A stretch of 64,000 nucleotides of DNA from assembly GCF_026130175.1 (NCBI RefSeq), contig NZ_JAIGNI010000020.1, positions 1 through 64,000 on the forward strand, in the 5' to 3' direction. The notes below the pieces were generated by a model. The model was not told the DNA's origin and ran no database searches. It saw nothing but the letters and a program-made list of their open reading frames with translations. Origin of the DNA: Lyngbya sp. CCAP 1446/10 (lineage in GTDB: Bacteria; Cyanobacteriota; Cyanobacteriia; Cyanobacteriales; Microcoleaceae). The position numbers and the translations under genes are program-made. The first letter of the stretch is position 1. Each line of letters begins with the position of its first letter. Shown in pieces: positions 46,514-54,736 of the stretch.

Positions 46514-47139
46514 GTTGCTAGTGTTAGCCAGTATATAGAGTCGATGGAATGAAAGTGTACTACCCTGAAAAGTACGATTTTATTTGGATGTGAGGTGCTG
46601 TTAATTAATCCAGTCTCTCACCCTTTCCGTTTTTAACTTTTTTTAGTCAAAAGTTTGGGGGAATGCGTTGTGTAATGTTATCTGTGATAGCACGAGCTTA
46701 CTAATGACTGGTCGTTTTTCTGCAAGCGCCTGACTCTGACAGCATTTCCATATCTTAAGATACATAATCTGTAATGTCCAGCCGATCGTATTTCTGTTTG
46801 TGGGGAATACAGAAGCTCTTGCCCGCATTTTTTTCTCAAAAAACTTTCCTAAACAAAAATATGATTTCTCCCTATAAACTTTTTATTAACTGTCGAACAT
46901 CTATCTTGAGATAGATTTTAGAGCAAAATTAGACGATGTGAGATTTGCCATTTTTCGATTTGAGATTTGGGACTGACTGATTCCCGTCGGGTTTGGAGCT
47001 TGTCTACCGCTGCATTCTTGTTTTAGACTCGTGTTAAAATCAGGAAATTTTGCAAAAATAAAATGTGAGTTTGGTGTAATTTATGCAGGTTGCGAAACAT
47101 GGTGCGATCACCCAAATCAACCCCGGTTGACAAAATCCG
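46514..47139. other. Long intergenic region, nothing recognised
   Basis: 626 bp, AT-rich, between the aminotransferase and the DUF1400 gene. Only short frames without family likeness are present, and no repeat family was seen. Confidence 0.45.
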
Positions 47140-47715
47140 CTACAATCTCGGCAGACGAATCTTGTTCAAAATGTCTTGGAGCCGTTCTGAAACGCCGCCC
47201 AATTGTTCTGACAAAACTACAAGTTTACCGTAAGCTTCAACTAAGCGATCGCCCTCAACGTAAACTTCTGGAGTCGGATAATTCTTCATTGTTTCCAGCA
47301 ACGTAATCTCGTTATCATTAGTTGCAGATAGCACCAATGCCGATCGCAAAGCTTCTCGATTTGCATTCCCAGAAGGAGTCCGAATTACCTGACCAACCTC
47401 ATCAAGAATCACTTCTCCAACTTTACTATTCAGCGTCCGATCCAAAAACCTTGGATTGACTTTAACCGGCCTGGTCAGATAACGGCGTAGTGTTTCGGGG
47501 TCTTTTTTTGCCTTTCCCAGCAGCATTTCTAACCCAGGCGACATTTTCCCAGTTTCTGCAAAAACTTCTAATTCACTGACTGGTAAAGTCATTCGGATCA
47601 CACTGTATTTGAGCACTACCTTTTCGGCAGCCACCGCAGCACTGCTGTAAAATAGAATTCCCGCACCTGCTGCTACAAATAACGTCCACCGCCCTTTGAA
47701 AAATGACCGCCCCAT
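47140..47715 (-). CDS. DUF1400 exported protein
   Basis: 191 residues from ATG at 47715, where GGGAG lies 8 bases before; an ATG at 47733 lacks this. A signal peptide (GRWTLFVAAGAGILFYSSAAVAA) is followed by the DUF1400 domain: EKVVLKYSVIRMTLPVSELEVFAETGKMSPGLEMLL and SKVGEVILDEVGQVIRTPSG. In cyanobacteria this domain often sits in front of an alpha/beta-hydrolase; here only DUF1400 is present. It is probably periplasmic. Function unknown. Confidence 0.83.
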   Translation of the reverse strand: MGRSFFKGRWTLFVAAGAGILFYSSAAVAAEKVVLKYSVIRMTLPVSELEVFAETGKMSPGLEMLLGKAKKDPETLRRYLTRPVKVNPRFLDRTLNSKVGEVILDEVGQVIRTPSGNANREALRSALVLSATNDNEITLLETMKNYPTPEVYVEGDRLVEAYGKLVVLSEQLGGVSERLQDILNKIRLPRL

Positions 47716-48187
47716 AGTAAAATCTCCCAACATCTTTTTCTACTTCGACTTTGGCACATCTAATTAGTTACTGCACTGGCAAATTGGTTCGGGAAACGCC
47801 TTCGGGATGCGATCGTCCCAACACTTAAGTATAAAATCAAACATAAAATTTACACAAAACTCGATCGAGACTTGAATTTTCCCCAATTTCCCCGAAGCCC
47901 AATCCCAGATTCCCACAAAAACACCAAGCGCCAACTCTTCTCTAATTGAAGGCTGGCGCTGGGCTTAAATTTGTTTTGTATATTTAGGGTCTTTATCCAA
48001 GCTGACCCCAATTGAACGAGTTAGAAACGGTTTATGATTAGGGTCTTTAAATTTGCTGACCCCAATTCAACCAACCTCTTCATAATTACAGGGATCGATC
48101 GCTTTCCCAGGATTTCGTAATAATTTCTTTATCTTTATAACTTTTGCTTGCCTCAGATATATTTTTGTGTCTATTTGTAAATTTTTG
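47716..48187. other. Intergenic region with an imperfect duplication
   Basis: 472 bp with no gene. AGGGTCTTTATCCAAGCTGA with CCCCAATTGAAC at about 47985 recurs as AGGGTCTTTAAATTTGCTGA with CCCCAATTCAAC at about 48041. The two copies are 56 bases apart. Confidence 0.55.
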
Positions 48188-48496
48188 TTACTTCGACTTC
48201 GGCGATCGGGCTTCGGCGCGCTGCTCCAGGCGAAACAGAAACACCATCAGAGCCACGACTCCCACTTGCAGGGCAAAATTGGGCAAAGCAGAGCCAATTT
48301 CCCGGCCAGAGGCAATTTTAGCGAGGAAAACCACGCCGCCGATGAAGCCGGAAGCGCCACAAGCTACGTAGACAAACTGTCGCAAAGGCCGATAGGGAGC
48401 GGCGATTTCTGCGGTTAAACGCTCGTATTGTTGGCGGCTGAGGTTGCGAGGGTTTTTGGGGATGTACGGGCGATCGTCCGAATTTGGGGCTGCCAT
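48188..48496 (-). CDS. DUF3493 (LPA1/Rep27-like) membrane protein
   Basis: 102 residues from ATG at 48496 (MAAPNSDDRPYIPKNPRNLS). The segment ERLTAEIAAPYRPLRQFVYVACGASGFIGGVVFLAKIASG and a second helix (NFALQVGVVALMVFLFRLE) match the DUF3493 family. Its plant and algal relatives (LPA1/Rep27) help photosystem II assembly and D1 turnover. A PSII role here is an inference. The frame extends to 48613, but that part is inside a dispersed repeat and is rejected. Confidence 0.82.
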   Translation of the reverse strand: MAAPNSDDRPYIPKNPRNLSRQQYERLTAEIAAPYRPLRQFVYVACGASGFIGGVVFLAKIASGREIGSALPNFALQVGVVALMVFLFRLEQRAEARSPKSK

Positions 48497-48523
48497 AAAT
48501 TTAATAAATAAGTAAATTAGATC

Positions 48524-48665
48524 GGACGTACCGTTGAAACCGCATCTACACAAACAAATCCCACTCCAAGCGGAATGAATAAAATAACCTAATTGTAATC
48601 GCTCAGTCTTCAACCCGCTCCCGTCGGGTTTTGTTTGAAAAGAAGCGGTTTCAACCGCCCGGTCT
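48524..48665. repeat. Dispersed repeat with GGCGGTTGAAA inverted ends, copy C
   Basis: The left end GGACGTACCGTTGAAACCGC and the right end AAGCGGTTTCAACCGCCCGGTCT are inverted repeats. The inside has CTACACAAACAAATCCC and TTCAACCCGCTCCCGTCGGG, related to copy B. It lies in the spacer upstream of the DUF3493 gene. Confidence 0.75.
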
Positions 48666-48731
48666 TATGTGCGCGCAAGTTCTGTGATAAATATCATACT
48701 ACAACAATGATCTCAAAACTGCCGCAATAAA

Positions 48732-49964
48732 TCACCGCTGAAGCAAAAGCACAACTGTCTGCAAACAGCCGACGAAAATGCCCAAAACCCCTCCTAAATT
48801 TACAATTCCCTGCAATTCGCTTTTGACGATTCCCTGAATTGCTAACTCTAAATCTTCGGGAGAAGTACCTTTTACTCGATCGACAATCACCTGGTCGATA
48901 TTCAAAATCGGGATAGCCTGAGCTACAATATTTTCTAAATCCCGCTCCAGATATCGCTCTAAAACCAAAGCCAGTTCTTTGCTGACAATTTCCAGCGAAG
49001 CGCTCATCACCGCTGAAGTTTGCAATCGATTGAGAATCAACCGCGAAATATTTTCCCAGTCAATAGATTTGCTCAACCCATCAAGTACCTCCGTACCCCG
49101 CTCTTGAACGTAGCTACGAACGCTGTCGCGCATAGTTTTTCGCAACTGTCTCACCGTCGAAACCGGTAAGTTTTGCATCGACAAATTTTGCAGCCATTCC
49201 TGAAGTCGCCCGCGAATTCCCAAAGAAACAGTTAACTCTGCTAACCGCTGATTTGTGACTTGTCTGTCATCTAGACAAAAAGTCCGCAGCCGAGTTAAAG
49301 TGTTACGCAAACCAAACAAATTTGCTACTACCCAATAGGTGCCGCTGCTTTTTTCTCGAAACCCTTCATCGATGATCGAAATATTGCGATCGGTCAAAAA
49401 GTCAATCAAAGCCTGCCGCAGCACTTCCGGCGGTATTACTATCTGCAACAGCCAATCAGCCAACTGGCCCGCCTGAGCTTCAGTTAACTGAATTTCCAGC
49501 AAAACTTGGTCAAAAATTTGATTGAGCTGAGCTTCTAAAAAATCTTCCCGGCGCGCCAAAACTTTGAGAATTCGCGGCACAGATTCCCCCAACAAATCTC
49601 GCAGAATGTTAGCAAGAATTTTAGCGGTTTTTTGCTCTGCGTCTGCTTTTACCTGATCCAGCGCCAACTGCAACAGCCAGAGGATTATCGACTGCATCCG
49701 CTCAGTTTGCAGGAGGCGACGTGCTAATTTTTGCAGTTCCTGCGGCGTCAGCAGCGAACCCATAATTGTGTCGGAAATTCGCTTTGCTAAGCGTTCTTGG
49801 TTGCGGGGGATTAAGCCGGGAGTGAAAGGTAACTTCCGCCCTTTGATATAAATAGGTCGATAGGGGCGGAACAGCATTTTGATAGCTATATCGTTGGTGA
49901 AATAGCCAATAATTCCTCCCACTACAGGTGGGGCAAACAACAGCCAAATATCAGACGGGTTCAT
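48732..49964 (-). CDS. DUF445 family membrane protein
   Basis: 410 residues from ATG at 49964 ([40 protein letters not shown]). The early [19 protein letters not shown] motif and [19 protein letters not shown] are diagnostic of DUF445 (YheB-like). One helix sits at each end, with a long helical middle. The function is unknown; membrane or envelope association is likely. The open frame continues to 50051 through GCATGGG repeats ([13 protein letters not shown]), which is not real coding sequence. Confidence 0.9.
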   Translation of the reverse strand: MNPSDIWLLFAPPVVGGIIGYFTNDIAIKMLFRPYRPIYIKGRKLPFTPGLIPRNQERLAKRISDTIMGSLLTPQELQKLARRLLQTERMQSIILWLLQLALDQVKADAEQKTAKILANILRDLLGESVPRILKVLARREDFLEAQLNQIFDQVLLEIQLTEAQAGQLADWLLQIVIPPEVLRQALIDFLTDRNISIIDEGFREKSSGTYWVVANLFGLRNTLTRLRTFCLDDRQVTNQRLAELTVSLGIRGRLQEWLQNLSMQNLPVSTVRQLRKTMRDSVRSYVQERGTEVLDGLSKSIDWENISRLILNRLQTSAVMSASLEIVSKELALVLERYLERDLENIVAQAIPILNIDQVIVDRVKGTSPEDLELAIQGIVKSELQGIVNLGGVLGIFVGCLQTVVLLLQR

Positions 49965-49966
49965 CA

Positions 49967-50060
49967 ATAATTGGGGAATTGGGAATTGGGAATTGGGCGA
50001 AGCGAAGCGGAGGCATGGGGCATGGGGCATGGGGCATGGGGCATGGGGCATGGGTAATGG
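49967..50060. repeat. GGGAATT and GGGGCAT heptamer arrays
   Basis: About three TTGGGAA units are followed, from about 50013, by six GCATGGG units. The short-repeat class is the same as at 24221. Confidence 0.85.
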
Positions 50061-50115
50061 GTAATAGTTAATGGTTACTTGTTAGTGATTTTTCTAATAA
50101 CCAATTCCCAATTCC

Positions 50116-50150
50116 CAATGACTAATGACTAATGACTAATGACTAATGAC
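50116..50150. repeat. TAATGAC heptamer array overlapping the menG 3' end
   Basis: About five TAATGAC units. On the minus strand, GTCATTAGTCATTAG is both the last codons (V-I-S-H-stop) of menG and the first two repeat units. Confidence 0.9.
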
Positions 50151-50837
50151 CAATACTCCCATCATAGCTCCGGCAATGGGATAGTGGGTGGCGGTGGCAA
50201 ATCCGGCTTGGTGGGCGATCGCGACTTGCTGCTCGCCGATCGGGAATTTTTCTAAACTAGGATTAATGTAGGCATATTCTTGAGTCATCCCAAATTGCTG
50301 AGCAATGGGCACCACGAGACTGTCGAGATAAAACTGCTGAAAGCTCCGCATGAGGGAATTGCTGGGGCGGTGGAGGTCGAGAATAGCTGCTTTGGCGCCC
50401 GGTTTGAGGACGCGGTGCAGTTCCTGAAGACTGCGGGGGATGTCCGTCACGTTGCGGAGGCCGTAACCCATTGTGGCGCAGTCGAAGTAATTGTCGGCAA
50501 AAGGCAAGTCTAGGGCATCAGCTTCTACCCAGGTAATGGGACTTGCAGGGGTGAGAAAAGGTCGATCGCGCTGGCCCGCAACTGCCAATTGTGCGGCGGA
50601 AAAATCTACTCCAAATACGCAACCGGTAGACCCTGCTTGTCTTGCCAACAGCAATGCTATGTCCCCGCTACCGCAGCACAAGTCTAAACAAGTATTTCCG
50701 GGGCCGGCACCGCTCCATTTGACCGCCATTTGCTTCCAAATCCGGTGCTGCCCCAAGCTCAACCAGTCGTTCATTTGGTTGTAAACTGGTGCAATTCGAT
50801 TAAATATAGTTTTAATTTGTTCTGAGTTATTAGTCAT
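50136..50837 (-). CDS. menG: 2-phytyl-1,4-naphthoquinone methyltransferase (UbiE/COQ5 family)
   Basis: 233 residues: IFNRIAPVYNQMNDWLSLGQHRIWKQ, the SAM-binding motif CLDLCCGSGDIALLLA, and GYGLRNVTDIPRSLQELHRVLKPG. It methylates the naphthoquinone ring to finish phylloquinone, the electron carrier of photosystem I. The family normally ends MGVLVATK; here the tail is MGVLVISH, with the last codons and stop formed by TAGTCAT heptamers. The start ATG is also embedded in a heptamer (TAATGACTAAT). Confidence 0.93.
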   Translation of the reverse strand: MTNNSEQIKTIFNRIAPVYNQMNDWLSLGQHRIWKQMAVKWSGAGPGNTCLDLCCGSGDIALLLARQAGSTGCVFGVDFSAAQLAVAGQRDRPFLTPASPITWVEADALDLPFADNYFDCATMGYGLRNVTDIPRSLQELHRVLKPGAKAAILDLHRPSNSLMRSFQQFYLDSLVVPIAQQFGMTQEYAYINPSLEKFPIGEQQVAIAHQAGFATATHYPIAGAMMGVLVISH

Positions 50838-50880
50838 TAGGAAGAAGGAAGAGGGAAGAAGGAAGAGGGAAGAGGGAAGA
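50838..50880. repeat. GGAAGAA/GGAAGAG repeat upstream of menG
   Basis: About six GGAAGAA/GGAAGAG units immediately next to the menG start codon, on the side from which transcription arrives. Confidence 0.8.
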
Positions 50881-50991
50881 AAGATTTAAATGTAAAAAAT
50901 TGGGATTTGCGATCGACCGCACAAGTAAGAAAGCCAGTAATTTCGCTTTTTGTCTGGGGGAAAGTTTACGGTCTATCGGTCAAATAATCCA

Positions 50992-51032
50992 TAACTAATG
51001 ACTAATGACTGATGACTAATGACCAATGACTA
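50992..51032. repeat. TAATGAC heptamer array reaching the receiver-GAF gene stop
   Basis: About five units, with variants TGATGAC and CCAATGAC. On the minus strand the stop TAG at 51030-51032 starts a TAGTCATTGG run. Confidence 0.85.
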
Positions 51033-51974
51033 CTTATCCTGAAAACTCGTCAATACCAAAGCAACTTGTTGAGCGGCGAGGTGAACTGTTGTGAGTTCGT
51101 CGGGGCGCAGGGAACAAGGTTGCTTCCACTGGAGGGACATCATGGCGATCGATCGACCTTTGTGAACTACTGGGACGCTGAGGTGAGCTTGAATGCCAGA
51201 TTTTTGATAGTGCGGCAGACTCGCTAGGGCTGCGTCGGTCGTAATATTCACAGCACCCTGCATAGTTTGAGAGGAGATTGCCTCTAGAACCAGAGGGTCA
51301 TCTGCTAGCCAATTTTCCACAATTTGGCCGCTGCTGTGAGTGCCTTGGGTTGGCATTAAAACAGTTCCTTCCACCAGTTGCAAAATACAAGCGTCCGCCA
51401 AGAAATTATCGCTCACAGCAGTAGCAATTGGCTCTAAACTTGCTTCCACACTCGGATAATCCATAGCCGTTTGCATGATTGTTGCTAACAGTTGTATTTG
51501 ATTTTGGGCGCGGTGCAATTCCTCAGTCCGCTGCTTGAGAACTTCATAGGTCTCGGCCGCTTTTTGCACCACCATTTTCAATTCGTTCGGGTCCCAAGGC
51601 TTGGTGATATACTTGTAAACCTGTCCGGAGTTAATCGCATCCACCAAGTCTTCAATATCCGTAAAACCAGTCAAGATAATTCTGACAGTATTCGGAAACT
51701 GTGGCACGGTCTTGCTGAGAAATTCCGTTCCCTTCATTTCTGGCATTCGCTGGTCGGAAATGATGACGGCGACCTCGCCCTCGATGCCGAGGACTTCCAA
51801 GGCGCGAATCCCGCTCTCAGCTTTGAGCACATTAAAATCTCGTCGGAAAGTGCGGTAGAGTAAATCCAGATTGTCTGGTTCATCGTCTACTACCAGCATT
51901 TTGGGTTTTTTCGGTCGGTGTAGGGTCATGAGCTGGCGTTTAATTTGATCTAGCTCTGGAATGGCATTATCCAT
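51030..51974 (-). CDS. Receiver-GAF response regulator
   Basis: 314 residues from ATG at 51974 (MDNAIPELDQIKRQLMTLHR). The receiver (MLVVDDEPDNLDLLYRTF; ISDQRMPEMKGTEFL; LTGFTDIEDLVDAINSGQVYKYITKPW) is followed by a coiled coil and a GAF domain (about 165-310: SDNFLADACILQLVEG...SGIQAHLSVPVVHKGRSIAMMSLQW). There is no DNA-binding output. It is probably a two-component receiver that binds a small ligand or tetrapyrrole. It is divergent to raf1. The frame opens further at a TTG (52001), which I reject. Confidence 0.87.
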   Translation of the reverse strand: MDNAIPELDQIKRQLMTLHRPKKPKMLVVDDEPDNLDLLYRTFRRDFNVLKAESGIRALEVLGIEGEVAVIISDQRMPEMKGTEFLSKTVPQFPNTVRIILTGFTDIEDLVDAINSGQVYKYITKPWDPNELKMVVQKAAETYEVLKQRTEELHRAQNQIQLLATIMQTAMDYPSVEASLEPIATAVSDNFLADACILQLVEGTVLMPTQGTHSSGQIVENWLADDPLVLEAISSQTMQGAVNITTDAALASLPHYQKSGIQAHLSVPVVHKGRSIAMMSLQWKQPCSLRPDELTTVHLAAQQVALVLTSFQDK

Positions 51975-52128
51975 AACAATACGATAAACTCCCCTTGGCA
52001 AATTTAGGTGAGCAACTATTCTGTAACAATAGTCTCATAACTCACTCTATCCATCGATCGCTATGCAGCGACACGATCCTTGCTGATATCGAATCACACA
52101 TAAATTAGCGCTGATTTTTGATTCAATT

Positions 52129-53223
52129 ATGACTGATACACCTCAAGATTCCTCCGCTCCTGCATCTGCACCCTCCACGAATGCTGTGGATGTCGAAAAG
52201 TTAATTCGATCGCTCCGCCGCAAGGAAGGCACTTGGGTAGAGTGGGGACAGGCCTGCACGGCTCTGCTGCAAGCGGGCTGCAATTCTCAGCAGATTTTTG
52301 AACAAACTGGTTTTGAGCCAATTCAGCAAAATCAGGTCGGCGTTGCAGCCCAAGTTTACACCAGCATGGTCAATGCTGGCGCTTCGGAAGAAGTTCGATC
52401 GCACTTTCTGCGGAAAGGTAGTGACATTTTATACGAGTTTCGGATTCTCTCTCAAGCAGAGCGGGCTGGTGCGGCAGCTTTGATGCTAGCCCAAAATTTG
52501 GATGTTGACGATGCTCGCCAAGTTGCCAAAGCGATCAAAGAGTTTTCGCACTTCGGGAGTCTGCCGCAGGGCTTTACAGACACTCCTGGGGATGCTGTAG
52601 CTTACCAGTGTTGGCAGTTGGCGAGACAGAAAAGCGATTTGCAAGAGCGATCGCGCTTAATTGCTCGCGGCCTAAAATTAGCTAGTAGCCAAAGTGCTAG
52701 GGCACAAATCGAGCAGTTGTTGGTCGATTTTACAGTAGTTGCGAGGCGGGCTGCGCCCCGATTGCCAATCTATCGGCTCGATTCTGAGGAACAATTGCCA
52801 CGGATTGTCCCCGTGGTGGGCAAATTGCCGCTTTCTACGTCAGATTTGCTGGCAGTGCCTTTGCCGGAGGAAATCTGGCCGTTCCGAATGGTAAAATTTT
52901 CGGGAGCAGGAGCTTGGGTGGCGATTCCTGGATGGCAGGTAATTTTGAACGCGGAAGATCCGGTGGCGGTTTTGGAAATGAGCGATCGATTGCCGGTACC
53001 GCTCGAAGGTAAAGTTGAAGAAGTTTTGATTATTGCCGATCGCGCCCAAAGACAGTGGGATGCTGACAGTTATTTCCTCGCAGATAACGGCGGAAATTTA
53101 GAATTGCACTGGTTTGAAACATCCCCAGATATTGCAGTTTTGGGGCGAGTTGTGCTGGTGATGCGGCCGAAGAAGATTGTGGATGAAGATTATACCAAAG
53201 ATGGATGGCAAATAGACGATTAG
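52129..53223 (+). CDS. raf1: RuBisCO accumulation factor 1
   Basis: 364 residues: an N-terminal alpha domain (VEKLIRSLRRKEGTWVEWGQACTALLQAGCNSQQIFEQTGFEP) and SHFLRKGSDILYEFRILSQAERAGAA, then the C-terminal beta domain (LPRIVPVVGKLPLSTSDLLAVPLPEEIWPFRMVKF). It is a chaperone dimer that stabilises RbcL dimers during Form I RuBisCO assembly. The stop TAG at 53221 is the beginning of a TAGTCATTGG repeat run. Confidence 0.96.
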   Translation: MTDTPQDSSAPASAPSTNAVDVEKLIRSLRRKEGTWVEWGQACTALLQAGCNSQQIFEQTGFEPIQQNQVGVAAQVYTSMVNAGASEEVRSHFLRKGSDILYEFRILSQAERAGAAALMLAQNLDVDDARQVAKAIKEFSHFGSLPQGFTDTPGDAVAYQCWQLARQKSDLQERSRLIARGLKLASSQSARAQIEQLLVDFTVVARRAAPRLPIYRLDSEEQLPRIVPVVGKLPLSTSDLLAVPLPEEIWPFRMVKFSGAGAWVAIPGWQVILNAEDPVAVLEMSDRLPVPLEGKVEEVLIIADRAQRQWDADSYFLADNGGNLELHWFETSPDIAVLGRVVLVMRPKKIVDEDYTKDGWQIDD

Positions 53224-53281
53224 TCATTGGTCATTAGTCAGTAGTCATTGGTCATTGGTCATTAGTCATCAGTAATTAGTA
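53221..53281. repeat. TAGTCAT heptamer array starting at the raf1 stop codon
   Basis: About eight units of TAGTCATTGG/TAGTCAT-type sequence. The first TAG is the raf1 stop codon. Confidence 0.9.
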
Positions 53282-53555
53282 GGGTGCGTTGCGAGCGAAA
53301 ATCCCTAAACAAATATCGACAATCTCGTCGCGACGCACCTTATGCCATTTTCGATTGGCGATGGGGAATGATATGAAGTGCGATCGAGCGATCGTCATAT
53401 TTCCGCGCTTGGTGCGTCGCTACCAGATATTCGATTTGCTCCCAAAATGTTCTGCAAGCGACACACCCTACAAGCTTCTTTCTTCTTCCTTCTTCCTTCT
53501 TCCTTCTTCCTTCTTCCTTCTTCCTTCTTCCTTCTTCCTTCTTCCTTCTGCATGA
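53282..53555. other. Intergenic region with a pyrimidine repeat
   Basis: No gene is supported. From about 53477 to 53549 it is a CTTCTTC array that runs up to the stop of the DUF4349 gene. The part before it has nothing recognised. Confidence 0.55.
53477..53549. repeat. TTCTTCC tandem repeat array
   Basis: About ten TTCTTCC units. On the minus strand it follows the DUF4349 stop codon, which is TAGTCATGCAG and then GAAGGAAGAAGG. Confidence 0.9.
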
Positions 53556-54569
53556 CTAATTAGGCGGTTTCGGTTCTTGAATTTTCGGAACAGAATGCTG
53601 TTTCCTAAATCGATTAAAACCGTAAGCCGCAGCCCCAATTACCAGGAAATAAGGACTGTAAGCCAACATCCAAATACCCAAAGCAAACAAACCAAGCGTC
53701 AATTCGCCCACAGAATGAGTCGCTTGTCCCCAAGTTTCCTGCATCCGCAAACCGAGAGAAGGTTCGGGATCTTGCTGAGCCGATACTGCTGCTTCTAGAG
53801 TTAAGTTAATAGTTGAATAGGCCACTTGATTCCGCAAACTTTTTAACTCAGCGTCAATGCGCTCAATAGACTCCCGAATATTGCTCAACTCTTGAGCAGC
53901 TTTCAGTACATCCCCCACAGAACCCGATCGCTCCATAATTTTTAACACAACTTCTTCCGATTTGCGAAGATTCCTCAGCCTAGCGTCATTATCAACTAAT
54001 TGAGTAGTAACATCCTCAGCCGTAAGCCCTCGGTTCTGTACACTTCCGAGCTTGGCCAAAGCATCTAAAGTAGTTTCTAACTTTGCTTGAGGTACCCGAA
54101 TCTCCACCGTTGCGGTTTGGCGGATACTAGAATCCGGTGGCTTTTGGTTTTGGAAACCTAAGACATCGCCTTGCTGCTTTTTCACAATCTCGGTAACAGA
54201 TTTACTGCTAGTGTCAATTGATTTGACAACGACACTGAGTTCGGCTTTTTTAATCAGTTGGGGAGGAGTTGCTGGAGTTTCTGGGGGTGCTGTTTTTGAT
54301 ACAGCAGAAGTTTTTGACTGTGCGCCTTGTCTGGTGATTGAGGCGGGTGGGGGTTGGGGCGTAGATGCGGCCATTTGGCTTTCGCGGCTGCTGGATGAAT
54401 CTGCGTCGGCTGGAGCGCTGCTGCTGGTCATAGCTCCTCCACAACTCGGTAAAGCAATGGCTGAAGATAAACTTAAGAATACCGCCACAGCAAAACGAGT
54501 TGTGCTGCTGTGGGTTGGGTTTGGGTTTGGCTTGTGGGGCGGGGAATTGGTTTTGAGGTGAGTTTTCAT
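53556..54569 (-). CDS. DUF4349 lipoprotein
   Basis: 337 residues. A hydrophobic N-terminal segment (FAVAVFLSLSSAIALPSCGG) ends in a lipobox-like LPSC, so it is probably lipid anchored. A Ser/Pro-rich linker leads to DUF4349: KKAELSVVVKSIDTSSKSVTEIV, then ATVEIRVPQAKLETTLDALAKLG and SGSVGDVLKAAQELSNIRESIERIDAELKSLRNQVAYSTINLTLE, ending in a C-terminal helix (ALGIWMLAYSPYFLVIGAAAYG). The function is unknown. Its stop is within a TAGTCAT unit. Confidence 0.87.
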   Translation of the reverse strand: MKTHLKTNSPPHKPNPNPTHSSTTRFAVAVFLSLSSAIALPSCGGAMTSSSAPADADSSSSRESQMAASTPQPPPASITRQGAQSKTSAVSKTAPPETPATPPQLIKKAELSVVVKSIDTSSKSVTEIVKKQQGDVLGFQNQKPPDSSIRQTATVEIRVPQAKLETTLDALAKLGSVQNRGLTAEDVTTQLVDNDARLRNLRKSEEVVLKIMERSGSVGDVLKAAQELSNIRESIERIDAELKSLRNQVAYSTINLTLEAAVSAQQDPEPSLGLRMQETWGQATHSVGELTLGLFALGIWMLAYSPYFLVIGAAAYGFNRFRKQHSVPKIQEPKPPN

Positions 54570-54736
54570 TGAGGGTTTGTCCTATAAAAAAGGCTTGGGT
54601 CTTGAATTTTATGCTGGTTTTAATTTAAGCTCGAATAGATAGCGTTAGTTTACCTGATACAAAAATGGAAACGGTAGAGGTTGAAGATTTTTAGATTTTT
54701 AACCGCAGATGAACGCAGATAAACGCGGATGTAATA

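Noticed and set aside
49965-50051. N-terminal extension of DUF445 ([13 protein letters not shown]...)
   Set aside because: It is translated GCATGGG repeat. The family begins at the ATG at 49964.
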